Shown here piece by piece: positions 35,670-47,510 of a stretch of 64,000 nucleotides of DNA. Position numbers and translations under genes: made by a program. Origin of the DNA: Capniomyces stellatus (Eukaryota; Kickxellomycota; Harpellomycetes; Harpellales; Legeriomycetaceae); assembly GCA_001661515.1 (NCBI GenBank), contig LUVW01000002.1, positions 999,850 through 1,063,849 of the forward strand, written 5' to 3'. The first letter of the stretch is position 1. Each line of letters starts with the position of its first letter. A model generated the notes under the pieces. It did no database searches and was not told the DNA's origin. It saw nothing but the letters and a program-made list of their open reading frames with translations.

Positions 35670-36407
35670 ATGAAGTTCAACGTTATTATTTCCGGATTTG
35701 TTGCCAGTATGGCATCCTCTGCCATGGGTCAAGCCTTTGACGGTGCCGCCATCAAAAGTGCCCTTGTCAAGGCACAGATTGTTCCATCAATTATTGCAGA
35801 CTTTACACCAATCACTGAATTGCGTGTTACTCACGGTAGCACCCCTTTGGTTCTTGGAAGTGAACAGTTCCCATACAACAACGCCAACTTTAACAGCACA
35901 CCAGCGTTCGACTACTTATTTGACCCAGCTGCCTTTTACACCATTGCTTTCATTGACCCAGATGCTCCAAGCCGTGCCGATCCATTCAGAGCCCAAGTCC
36001 GCCACTGGTTGAACGTCAACATCCCAGGAAACCAGGTTGCCCAAGGAAACAGCACCGGCACCTCATACTTGCCACCAAGACCGTTCCCAGGTTGCGGAAG
36101 AAAGAGATTCGTCTATGTTCTTGCTAAACAACCAGCTCGTGATAACAGCATTGTTGTCCCAGCTGCCCGCCCAGGATTCAACATCAACAATTTTGTTGCC
36201 GATTTAAAGATGACTGTTGTTGGTGCCACCTACTTTGAAGTTGAGGCTAGCCCATTCCCATCCTGCTCAATCCCAGGATCTAACCCAACTACCACTACCG
36301 CAGTTGCCACATCTACCGTCACCCCAGCTACCGTCACCCCAGCTACCGTCACTGTCACACCAAAAACCGTATCAGATGTTGTTACTGTTTTCAAGTGCAA
36401 GATCTAA
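35670..36407 (+). CDS. Secreted PEBP-like (phosphatidylethanolamine-binding) protein
   Basis: Single exon of 245 residues. The start MKFNVIISGFVASMASSAMG is a typical signal peptide, with a likely cut before QAFD. The PEBP fold follows: IIADFTPITELRV, then the ligand-site motif IDPDAPSRADP near residue 93, VRHWLNVNIPG, and FPGCGRKRFVYVLAKQP. PEBP proteins bind anionic ligands and have varied roles (proteinase inhibition, signalling); a secreted fungal form could act at the wall or outside the cell, which is inference. The tail from about residue 208 is Thr/Val/Pro-rich with two exact VTPAT units and may be O-mannosylated. It ends KCKI, not in a hydrophobic GPI signal. Codons favour C-ending forms more than the neighbours, suggesting strong expression. 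Confidence 0.9.
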   Translation: MKFNVIISGFVASMASSAMGQAFDGAAIKSALVKAQIVPSIIADFTPITELRVTHGSTPLVLGSEQFPYNNANFNSTPAFDYLFDPAAFYTIAFIDPDAPSRADPFRAQVRHWLNVNIPGNQVAQGNSTGTSYLPPRPFPGCGRKRFVYVLAKQPARDNSIVVPAARPGFNINNFVADLKMTVVGATYFEVEASPFPSCSIPGSNPTTTTAVATSTVTPATVTPATVTVTPKTVSDVVTVFKCKI

Positions 36408-37126
36408 ACACCTATATTTTTTTTAGAATGTATAGCTAGAGATACTATTTTGACAATTGATTTTTCTTTTATATATAACTAGCAATAAATAAACCAATAT
36501 AATCGTGTTTTCAAAACGCTATTGCCATACGCTCTACGTTGATTATATTTTGTTAGTTGCAATATATTTGGGGACTCAGTACTTGATTACAATAATAGTG
36601 ATAACCGGGTTATGAGTATTTAAATAATTTTGTGTTTTTTTTCGGGGGGCTAAAACTCGATTCAATTCAAAGACAAAGCGGGTGAATTGGGCAACCAACT
36701 AGTGAATAATTGAAAACTTGGACTAATAATTGGAGTAATAACGAGAAATAGCATAACGTGATAATAAAGAGAAATAGCAAAACATAACAGTAAAGTGAAA
36801 TACTAAAGTGAAATAGAAAAATGAATAGTGAAATGTATAAACGGCAATGTAAATGGCACCTAAATTCCTACTATTTTTGGAGGAGATCGGCTGGGTGTTT
36901 CTGGAATAAAGCTCAAATGTAAAGCTGGGCAACTAATTGGCCAGGGGTTGGATGCTTGGATTTGATACGATAATAATTAAATGCGACTAGTATAATAAAT
37001 CGAAGTGGAAAAGCAAATAGGAATTAATAAATAGTAAAGTGGTAACAGTAAAATTACTTTAAATAGGGCAAATGGGCATTGAGGAAAAATAGAGCTGAAG
37101 TTTGGAGATTCGATTTGCCACTGAAA
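36408..37126. other. Intergenic region downstream of the PEBP-like gene
   Basis: AT-rich. Imperfect GTGAAATA / GAAATAGCA repeats cluster at about 36740-36835. No gene is supported. Confidence 0.55.
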
Positions 37127-37543
37127 ATGTCAGCTACAAAAAAAAAAACCACCAACAAAGAAAGAAAGAAAAAAAAAAAGTTGAATGCTACCGAATTAGT
37201 AGTACATTGGGAAAAACTCTCTCGCTTTAGTTATAAAAAACCATTAATTGATTTTTTTGAATCTAGAAAGCATATATTCGAGGAAATTTATAAAGTCATA
37301 ATCAGTCTTTTTGTTTTTCTGAATCCGATTCTAAGGAGTATAAACGAAATAAGAAATAATGGTAAGCAAAGCATAAATAAACATGAATATATACAGAACC
37401 AAAACAAAACGGATGCAGAAAGAGTAGAGGTGGATGGCGAATTTACTTTTGATAAAACTGGATTCGAAGTGGATTCGTCGCAATTATTTTATTATATCGA
37501 GTATGATGAGAACATACACCTTCCTCTTGTTGTTTGTTTTTGA
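37127..37543 (+). CDS. Doubtful small lysine-rich ORF
   Basis: An open frame of 138 residues starting MSATKKKTTNKERKKKKK, followed by an amphipathic stretch (HWEKLSRFSYKKPLIDFF) and a hydrophobic segment (KVIISLFVFLNPIL). No family is recognised. It contains a GTAAGC donor at 37362 in phase 1. Splicing to an acceptor before 37786 would give a short alternative end (about 22 residues ending in GRE). The same donor is also the best partner for RPL38 exon 2 after an ATG codon. In DNA this AT-rich one frame of such length can occur by chance, so this may be only RPL38 leader and intron sequence. Confidence 0.3.
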   Translation: MSATKKKTTNKERKKKKKLNATELVVHWEKLSRFSYKKPLIDFFESRKHIFEEIYKVIISLFVFLNPILRSINEIRNNGKQSINKHEYIQNQNKTDAERVEVDGEFTFDKTGFEVDSSQLFYYIEYDENIHLPLVVCF

Positions 37544-38411
37544 ATCCTAATTTAAGTATGTGTTAAAGTGATCGTACTTTGAGCACTGATGGAAAAACAT
37601 GAGTGTAATAGAGGTGGAGGGGGGGAGGTATTGACTAGTTGGTAAATTATGAATCGAATCTGGTTGTATCAACGCAGGGATATATTTAAGCTGCGTTTGT
37701 AGTCGATATAAACCGCCGACGCCACTTTTCAAAAAACTACAGCTAGTTAATACGTGTTAATTAAACCACTATTTACTTGTTTCAGATTTACAATTTCTAC
37801 AACTTGAATGTGGGATACGGTTCAGAGTGTATGTTTGTGGGAGGGAGTGATGAATAATGATAAAGATTCAGTACTAACTCGGCTATTTGTGAATGCTTTG
37901 TGTAAATAATAGGCTAAACAAATCAAAGATATCAAAAGCTTCCTCGAAGTCACCCGTCGCAAGGACGCCAAATGTAAGAATAGTAGAACAATATGAATAT
38001 GGAACAAGTTAGCACACAAACAAACCGGGGGATACTCTAGATTAAAATAGATCAATAACAACTATATATTATGTTTTTTTTTTTGGAAAAATAGCCGTAA
38101 AGGTCAAGAAGAACGGAGAAAAGGTCAAATTCAAGGTCCGTTGCTCGACCTACCTGTACACTTTGTCAGTTAAAGACAAGAAGAAGGCCGAGAAATTGCG
38201 CCAATCACTCCCACCAGGTAAATATAGATAACAATATATATATATGTAGTGTATGTGGGTTAATGAGAAGACGAAAAGAGTGTGTAATTGATAGTCAAGT
38301 GCGACTTTGGGTGTGGTGGTTGGGAAGAAAAAAGGAGTATTATGTTGATGTTTTTGGTTTGTAGCCAACATGAAGTGTGAAACCAAAACCATGAGAATTT
38401 CAATGGACTAA
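37359..38411 (+). CDS. RPL38: Ribosomal protein eL38, four exons with a probable ATG-only first exon
   Basis: Exons 37913-37973, 38095-38217 and 38365-38411 encode [38 protein letters not shown] and [20 protein letters not shown], plainly the small 60S subunit protein eL38. The acceptor before 37913 is phase 0 and there is no ATG in exon 2. The best first exon is ATG at 37359-37361 directly followed by GTAAGC, giving the expected start M-A-K-Q-I-K-D and a 77-residue protein (yeast 78). A TACTAAC branch site lies at 37871-37877 in this 551-nt intron. An alternative start near 37808 with donor GTATGT would add an unlikely MWDTVQS extension. The last exon encodes [14 protein letters not shown], which departs from the usual SLPPGL end; reading through that donor would end GKYR instead. 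Confidence 0.85.
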
Positions 38412-39207
38412 CAAAACAAATGAATGTGTGATTTTTAATAACAATAGGTCTTTCAGTATCAGACATCTAAACAAAAAGATGACTGATATAAAAAAAAGAT
38501 GGAAAGGGAAGGAACAAGAAGGAACTGGATAAATGAATAAATCAAGGGGATAAAGGGGGGGAGAGAGGAGAAGGAAGAAAATAATTGACAAGAAAAAGCA
38601 TACTATTAAAAAGATAAAAGAGTGACCTAGTAAAGAATCAGCAACGAAGATGTTATTGCGATTAAACTGGAAGGAATCAAACAACCGGTTAATAAGATAA
38701 ATAAAAGAGAGAGGAGAGGGTATAGCTCTTGATAGTATAATAGTTGATAATGGAAATTTACCAGGTTTACGCCTTTATTAGTTTGCTTTGATCGAGTTTA
38801 AATTTTACTTTTTAATCCAACTTTCCTTCTATTGTTATAAAATTGATTATTTTCCTTTATTTATTTTTTTTGTTTTAAGGTTTTTATTAATCTTGTAAGT
38901 TTTCTTTATATCTTTTTAGTTCTTAATAAAACTATACAAAAAAAAATAAACAATACAAATGGAATAGAAAATGTATTTATACATCAAATGTACTTTTTAA
39001 ATCTATTATTTGTCAAGATGTGTTAAAAGTGAGAAAAGTAGCGCTGGGTGGATGGTATAAATAGTATTTTGATCAATTATTAGTATTGGGTTTATAGTAA
39101 TAGAAAAGTAAAGTAGTTGTGTAATATATAATAGATTAAAAGTAAATGATAGACAAAAAAAAGAAATTAAAAAGAAATTAAGTAGATATATATATATAAA
39201 AGGTAGA
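38412..39207. other. Intergenic region between convergent RPL38 and SIN3
   Basis: Facing 3' untranslated regions, AT-rich with A/G-rich and T-rich blocks. Nothing else is recognised. Confidence 0.6.
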
Positions 39208-42200
39208 CTAGATCCACCATTGATCATCAAACTCGAGTTTGACATCTTTATCGTTGATAACATTGAGTTTGTCCGCTTCATTGGACACATTTACTTCATC
39301 AGTTTCATCTTTAGTTTCAACTTTGGGCTCGACTTTAGCTTCATCTTTAGTTTCAACCTTGGACTCGACTTTAGCTTCATCTTTAGTTTCAACCTTGGAC
39401 TCATCGTTGGGCTCATCGTTGGTCTCGGCTTTAGTTTGGTCGTTAGTGTCAACCTTGTCAACCGGATTATTATTATGGGTGGCGACTTGATGATCAATAT
39501 CATTAGCTAGATGTTGGGTTTGAGCATTGACATCAGCAGTGACATCAGCAGTAACATCAGCAGTAACATCAGCAGTAACATCAGCAGTAACATCAGCAGT
39601 AACATCAGCAGTAACATCAGCAGTAACATCAGCAGTAACATCAGCAGTAACATCAGCATTGGCAAGAGAGGATGTAGTATCGAAATGTTGTTGGTCAAAA
39701 AGTTTTTTGCGTAGTAAATGAACAAGAGATTGGTTGACACTTTCGACACTTTTGGATGATTTAGTGCCGATAGTATTGTCATCAGTACGTTGAGGAGTAT
39801 TGTTGATGTTGTTATGTGGTTTGTGAGAGTTTAGGCGGGCACAATAATTGACAAAGACATCTTCACCGCCCTGCAAAAATCTGAGTTTGTACCTATTAAT
39901 TCCGAGTTTCATTTCCAAATGGTACTTTAACATGACAGTAAAGCTTTTGGACTCGGCATCAGCCTTAAGTCTTGATATCTGGCCAGACTTAAAGGGCAAC
40001 CGAGCGTTGGTTACTTTGCTGTCACAACTCTGCTCAAACATCATAAACTTGTCAACGTAGTAGGCCCACTGCTCGTCGATTTTGTCGGACATGACAACGG
40101 TTGTTTCTTCAGGGGATATCATTTGAACGGTCATATCAACGCCACGTTGTAATCCAACTCGGTACAGTAACCTCTCTTCTTCACCCAGCAACAACTGTAC
40201 TTTTGCGCGGTATTCTACGTAGTCGCCTAGGCTTTTGTTGGGTTTTTGAGCGACTAATTGAGGATTTTGAGAATCAATATTGTTGATATTGTTGATATTG
40301 TTGATATTGTTTAGCTTGAACAGATGCATTAGGTCGGGAGTTTTGCTGTCAATGATGATCTGTTGGACCTGTTTGGCAAACATAGGAACCAGCTTATCCA
40401 TAGTCAAAACGACATAAGCACGGATTCCAAAGAGGTACCGTACAGCATCCTCATAGCTGTTTATGTCAATGCTTCCTACGACCAGTTTAGTGACGAGGTC
40501 AACGTAAATGCCGTAAAAGTCTCTGTTCACCAAGTCGTACTGTTTCAGCAAAGTTGGGATTGTCCGCATGCTCAACTGGGACGCAGCTGACTTGAGCTTT
40601 TCATTCTGCATTGATAGTTTCTTAAACTCGAGTTCTTGACTTTTGATTTCCTCAAATCGACTGTACATGACTTGCAGTAATCTAATGAATACGTAGAACA
40701 CTGAATTGGTATAAAACACTTTGCTACTACTGCTACTGATTCTATTGACATTAACATTGTTGTTATTGGTGGTAGTGTTGGTAGTGTTGGTAGTGTTGGT
40801 ATTGTTGTTGTTGTTGTTGTTGTTGTTGGTAGTGTTGGGATCATTGTTGATGTTTATGCTGTTGAGCCAAGACATGGAAGAAATAGTATCGAGTTTGACA
40901 CTAAAGTTGACTAAATTAGCATTAGGATCAAGTTTAGTAGAAGAAATGTTTTTATTTTTAATTTTGTTATTATTCTTATTCTTGTCCTTATTCTTGTCAC
41001 TGTTGTCATTGGGACTGTTGTTGTTATTGTTGTTGTTGTCGATATTCAACTTTCTTTTCTTTCTGCTGCTTTTCACACCATCATCAGAACCAGTAGTAGG
41101 GGTTTGGTTGGTAGTGGATTTATTGGGGCTAATAGAGTCAGCATCACTTTGATTGGTGGAATCGTTGGGGGCAGTAGTAGAATCAGAATCAGTAATTGTA
41201 GAATGATAGTCAGAGGTGGTATTCAAGCCAAAAAACAAAAGGAAAAACTGGGCCATAAACTTGTCCATTTCATCGCGTTCGGTTGGGAAGTAAAGGTTTG
41301 TTTGTTTGTTGATGTACTGGATGGTGACATTGACAATATCTTTAAGGACATTCAAATCGGCAAATGAGTATTTTAGTTGGTACTTGAACTTTAACCCATC
41401 AACAACAACGATATTCTTTTCATTATCAGTAATCTCATCATTATCATTTTCCTTTTCATTGTCCTTTTCAGAATTGGAGATAGAATTGGAGATAGAATTG
41501 GAGATAGAATTGGAGATAGAATTGGAGATAGAGTTTGATGTGTAGAGTTGTTCGATTTCGGTAATAAATTGTTTGGCGCTGATAAGTTTGCGGTCATTGG
41601 CCTTGAAGAGGGATCCTTGGTGGTCAAGGGACTTGTAAAAGTTTTTTGCATCAACTTCACGCCACACTCTGCATATTTCACGGCGTTGTCGTCTCCACTC
41701 CTCGTCCTTCTGCTTGAGTCTTTTGAGAACAACTGGTGCGGCAATTGCAGGGTGGGAGTGTAAAGCCTCCATGACCTCGATTGCACGCTGGGAATCGTAT
41801 ACCTTTTTCAGGGCTCTTCTGGGCAGGGCCTCAGAGTACCCGCCAAGTCCGTAGGGCAGTTGTAGCCTTTCCTTTTCTTCATAGCTCATCCCCTCGAGCT
41901 GCTGGACAATAGAGGTCAGTTGTCTGATAACTGTCAGGTTAGTTTCAATATCAATGTCCATTTCGTGCCGGTCCTCCTCGCAGCGGAACAGGGCATCTTC
42001 GTACTGGTTCTTCTTGTGGTGCACAAACTCGGTTTCTTCAGACGCTGATGTTGGGTGCGATACCCACCTGTCGTTCAGCACCTCCCAGCACATTGCATCT
42101 CGGCCTGAACATCGGTTGTGTGTCTCTTGTTCTGGCAGCAGCTTGTAGCTTGGCCCGTACGATCTGCACCCGTCCAGCGCCGGTCTTTGACCTACATCTG

Positions 42201-44324
42201 AACTCAACATTTCGTCCTGTACTATTCCTGCCAACCTCCTCGACCCCACTCCTACTCCCCCCACTCCTACTCCTCCTCCCACTCCTCCTTCTATTCCTCC
42301 TATTCCAATACCTATACCTGAATATGTATCCAATCCTCTTCTTTCACCTTCTCTTATACCTTCTCTCAAACCTTCTTTTTCTTCATCTTCATTGTAGTAG
42401 TCGCTGTTGAGGTCGTTGGTTACTATTACTCCTGCTTGACCCAATCCATTAGTACCAAGTACATTCATATTACTACCAACACTACCACCAATATTACCAC
42501 CAACATTACCACCAATATTGATATTAGTATTGATATTGGTGTTAGTATTAGTATTGGTATTGGTATTGGTATTGGTATTGGTATTGGTTGGTCCCATTCC
42601 TACAAATTCTTTAAACCATCCAAACAATTCAGGTTCGCCTCCTATAAACGCTTCAGCTCGTTCAATCAGTCCTCTTCCATCAAGAATCTCCTGGTTGTAT
42701 AGGTTGAGAAGCTTTAGGAACTCTGTGTATGTTGATGGTTTGCCAATAAATCTCTTGACTCGTTCAAAGAAAACAACCTCATCTGCTGACTCTAGTGGTC
42801 CCGAGTACCCTGTTGACTCTACATTATCTCCAACTCCTCCAATTCCTCCTCCAATTCCTCCTCCCAGTCCCAGTCCACTTTCCTCTTGTTTCTTTGCTTT
42901 TTTTTTATTTCCAACTAATTCTAATCCTGCAATTTGTCCATTACTTGCCTGTCGTTTCTTTTTATTTCCCCCTTTTACTCCCATTCCCATCCCCATATTC
43001 ATCCCCATATTCATCCCCATATTCATCCCCATATTCATTCCTCCTATTCCTCCTATTCCTCCTACTCTTCCTGCTATTCCTACTCCTATTCCTCCTACTC
43101 CTACTCCTACTCCTACTCCTCCTGCTCCTGCTCCTGCTCCTGATATTACTGCTGGTGTTGATAATGGTGATGATCCTGGAATATTTCCTCCTGTTGGTGT
43201 AAAACTACCAACTAATGGCATTCTGTTACCTCCTCCTGTACCTGTACCTGTACCTGTATTTGTATTTGGTATTTTGGACAGAATTTCTCGTTCTCTATCA
43301 ACACTCTCATCAATATTTCCCACTCTACTCATACCAGATCCCATACCTGTCCCAAGTTCCCTTTCATTATCTCCTCCATATTCTACTCTTTTTCCTCCAA
43401 CTCCAACTCCAACTCCAACTCCGATTCTAACACCTGATCCAGTTCCTACTCCCATATTCATACCCATTCCAGTTCCCATACCCATTCCAGTTCCCATCCC
43501 CATTCCCATTCCCATTCCCATTCCCATATTCATTCCCATTCCCATATTTATTCCAATGTTGACATTGTTTGCTCCAGAACCACTCGAGTCCTCTGGCAAA
43601 AACTGCTTAAATTCATCCAGCAGATCCGGCGCTGATCCAAACAATACTCGCATTTTTCCATATACTTCTTGGATTGGCCTCGACTCTCTTTGGTACGTTT
43701 GCAGTATCTCCAGAAACTCTCTATACTTGTCTGGCTCTGTTGCAAACCTCATTTTGATTTTGTTTACAAAGTTTATAGCATGATTAAACTCCATTGGTGG
43801 TTGCTTACTTGGATGCAAAACTATCCCATTTCCATTTCCATTTCCACCTCCACCTCCACCTCCACCTCCACTTCCACTTCCACTTCCACCATTACTAGTG
43901 CTGTTACTGTTATTTGGTCCCTCTCCCATATCTATACTTTCTCTATGTCCTCTTGTCTCATAAATATCTCCTCCTTGTTGGCTTGGTGCATATTCAATTC
44001 CTTGATTGTATTCCATTTGTCTTGGCGTTTGACCCTGACCCTGACCCTGACCCTGGCTTTGACTTTGACTTTGACTCTGGCTTTGGGTTTGAGCTTGAGC
44101 TTGAGTTTGGGCTTGGGGTTGGCCGTATTCAGCTGTTCGTTGGTTGTAATCCACGTGTTGCTGGTTGTACCCTATTGGCTGCTGCTGATTGTATCCTATT
44201 GGTTGCTGTTGACCGTACCCTATTGGCTGCTGCTGCTGCTGACCATACCCCATTTTTTGACTATACCCTCCTTGTTCTTGATAATGTCCATGACTCTGTC
44301 CTTGTCCTTGTCCCTGTCCCTGTA

Positions 44325-44365
<41 letters not shown>

Positions 44366-46378
44366 ACTTGACTTTGACTTTGTCCTTGGATGTGGCTATG
44401 GTTGTGGTTATGATTGTGATTATGTCCGTGGCTGTGACTGTGATTATGACCGTGACCGTGATTGTGACTATGTTCTTGGTACTGGTTACTACTGTACATG
44501 TACGGTGGTTGGTTGCTTTTTTCGTTTTCTCCCATTCCCATTCCTATTCCTATTCCTATTCCTACTCCTCCCGAGTTTCCTCCTCCAACACTCTTCCCTA
44601 CCTTTGCTTTACTCTTGCTACCTTTCCCTTTACTTGTACCATGGATTCCTTGCCCCAATGGTGTCACTCTGCCATGATCCCCTATTATAGGCGACTTTCC
44701 ATAATAACTTCCTGCATTTGATCCATACCCATCATCACCACCAACACCACCAACACCTATTTCTCTTCCTTGTCCTTGTCCTTGTCCTTGTCCCTCGCCC
44801 ATACTTCCATATTGTCCTGCCATTCCCATCCCCATTCCCACCCCCATTCCTACTCCCATATTTATTCCCATTCCCATCCCCACTCCTGGTCCTGGTCCTG
44901 GTCCATGTTGATTGGTACTTTGTGATAGTCTACGTCCTATTTCCACTCCCATATCAGTTCTGACTTTTCCTGATGGCGTTGTTACTCTTACTGGCTCATA
45001 TGGATTGTCTGAACACTCTATCAAGTACCCCGGCGGTAAAAACGTATTGAACCCCTGGATCAGGTTCGAATGACCCCTAAACAACGTCGACACTCGCTCA
45101 ATCACTCCTGGTGTGTCTATTGCATTGCTCTTGAATTCCTTCATTATTGTCAAGAATTGATTGTACACATCTGGTTGCTTTTGAAACTGCAATTTTACTA
45201 AATCCAAATACGACAACGCATCTCTCACATTCAACGGCCTACCACCACTACTTCTCCCCCCTTCCCCTCCACTATCACTTCTTGCTTCCATTCCCATACT
45301 CTCCATACCCCCTTGTCCTTGTCCTTGTCCTTGTCCTTGAATATATTCCTCTCCCCCTCCTATTTCCCCCATTTCTCCCTCTGCCCCCACTAATCCCCCC
45401 CCTTTTCCCCCCATATTCTGTTTTCTCCCCCGGACTGGATGAGGAAAGGGGGGGCGTTTCCTACCACCTGACCCCGGCACTGACCCTGATACTGGCACCG
45501 GCACCGACACCGATACAGGCACCGACCCTGACCCCAATACTGGACTCGGCCCCCCTACACTCATTCTATCATTGTATCCCCTACCCGTCTCTCGACTCCC
45601 TCCTCGCCCATAATTATACTCCCCCGACCCTCCCATACTCCCCTTTCTTGCCACCCCATGTCCCTCCTGTCGCTTGCTTTTCACTTCTTCCCTTCCTATA
45701 TTCCCCGAATACCCTACTTCCTTGTACTCTCCACCACCCATATATCCTCCTAATCCTTCTTCTCGTCCCTGCAAATGCTCCATATCCTGCCCCACTCCTC
45801 CAACCTCCCCACTTTCATTCTCCTCGTAGTAATACTTGTTATAATACCCCCCTGCCCCTTTATGTCCCCCATGCAACCCCCCTCCCTCACGCTGTTGATG
45901 ATGATGCTGCTGTTGCTGTTGCTCCCCGTTATACATCCCTGTCCTCATTTCTTTATTTGAATGCGGACTTGCCCTACTATTATCATTACTTTTATTTTTA
46001 ATTACCTTTTTCCATTTTCTTCACATCTACTGCCAACCAACTACTGCCAACCACCTTGTAATTCTACTATTCCGCACACATACACATACACATTTATACT
46101 ATCCACTTAAATACTTACTCGCCATAATTAACAATATCTGCATTACTCTGACTGTTGTATCCTTTTGCATCTATATTACTGTTTCCATCACCACCCATAC
46201 TTCCACTATATCCTCCTCCCCCTCCAGCTCTCACATGCACCTTATTCTTGTTCACCAACGCCCCCTTTTCCCCTACTCCCACTTGCTCCTCATATACATT
46301 GTTGCTAGTATCTTCTCCCCCCTCTTCTTCTCGTTTTGGCGTACCACCCTCATGGTCTTTTACATGTCCTCTATTCAT
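39208..46378 (-). CDS. SIN3: SIN3 transcriptional corepressor scaffold, two exons
   Basis: Exon 1 is 46119-46378 and exon 2 is 39208-45976; the split codon GA|T continues the frame, giving 2342 residues. SIN3 is the scaffold of the Sin3/Rpd3-type histone deacetylase complexes. Three paired amphipathic helix domains are visible: PAH1 near residues 333-400 ([20 protein letters not shown]), PAH2 near 815-885 ([20 protein letters not shown]) and PAH3 near 1150-1210 ([20 protein letters not shown]). The Sin3 family corepressor block follows near 1350-1460 ([41 protein letters not shown]). A C-terminal Sin3 domain extends to about residue 2090. Spacers are filled with Gly/Met, Gln/Gly, Asn/Thr and His/Asn repeats, and the tail has 4-residue tandem repeats. 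Only one intron interrupts 7 kb. The leader upstream of the ATG is purine-rich on the coding strand. Confidence 0.95.
39529..39660. repeat. 12-bp tandem array in the SIN3 tail, 11 copies
   Basis: Eleven contiguous 12-bp units (AACATCAGCAGT on the plus strand; the first two begin GAC and the last ends ATT) encode a repeated Ala-Asp-Val-Thr tetrapeptide. Units 3 to 10 are identical, so the array is probably young and length-variable. Confidence 0.95.
41471..41530. repeat. 12-bp tandem array in SIN3, five copies
   Basis: Five perfect GAATTGGAGATA units encode repeated Ser-Ile-Ser-Asn on the minus strand, in a spacer within the C-terminal half of SIN3. Confidence 0.95.
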
Positions 46379-47477
46379 TTTTTAAGCTTTCTTTTCTTCT
46401 CCTCTTCTTGTATTTTTCTCTTACTATTCTTGATTACTCTGGAAAAAAAATAAATTGCCTCCTTATGTTTTTTTTTTCCCCCCTACTACCTTCTCTTGTA
46501 TTTCTAAAACGCTCCTCTTGTCACTTCTCTCTTTTTTGTTTTCTCTTTCCTTTCTTAACGATTCTTTGCTTCCAAATTCGTTACTCTCCAACTTTCTGCT
46601 ATTTCATCTACCCCTTTCTTGTGTCTATTCCCTGTTTATTTTGTTCTTTACTCTCTCGTTATCTTCACCCTTCTCTTTTCTATACAAATAGGCTCTAAAG
46701 ATAATGACTAGGCTACCTACGAATTGCTTTGATTTACTTTCAACTGTTTTCTTTATCCTTTCTCTCTCTTCAACGTCCTCTTTCTTCCTTTAATTTCACA
46801 AACGCCAACGCCGCAGTTAGCTCTACATATAATCGCAAGTTCTTGCTTTTTTCCTTTTCCTTTCGTAAATATTTTTATATTTCTATCTGTATATAATAGC
46901 AAATAATTTGTATTTTCCGCCACACCTCTTGCTGTATAGCGATATCCTTTATTTGCTTTGTTTTAGTACGAATGCTTTCTTTGTTAAATGAATTCTTTTC
47001 GTCTCCTTTCCAAACGATACACTTTATCGTTAATAATATTAAAATAAACAAGTTGGTCTACACTTTATTTTCACCTTTTTTTTATTCCTTGCTGTTTTAC
47101 TTTTAACGCTTTTGTCGGCAATTAGTACATTTTTAATTCTCATTTTTTTTCTTTTTCCTTTTTTTTTAAAGCTTTCTTGTTTTGTTTATGTTGATTTTTT
47201 TTCTTTATTTCCTTTTGTTACGTTTTTTCTTTTCTTTTTTCACTGCCTTCAAAACTATTTTTCAACTACTAGCTTTTGAAAACCTAAATATTGCCCTTTT
47301 TCCAATTGAATTTTGGTTTTGCTTTTTTTTCTTTTATTGATATAAAAAAAAGTATACTTGTTTCTTTTTTTTTTGCCCTTTTATTAATTGCTCTAATTTC
47401 GCACCCATTTCCTTATGCTTTACCAAGTCCCATTTACAAGCGAGTCTTTTTTTTTTTTTTTTTTTTNNNNNNNNNNN

Positions 47478-47510
<33 letters not shown>

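Noticed and set aside
39529..39660. Regular array considered as CRISPR-like
   Set aside because: Units are contiguous 12-mers without spacers and lie in frame within SIN3 coding sequence.
42518..46001. Plus-strand frames up to 421 codons rich in Pro-Ile or Leu-Ser opposite SIN3
   Set aside because: Antisense of the Gly/Met/Gln repeats of SIN3; repeats keep all frames open.
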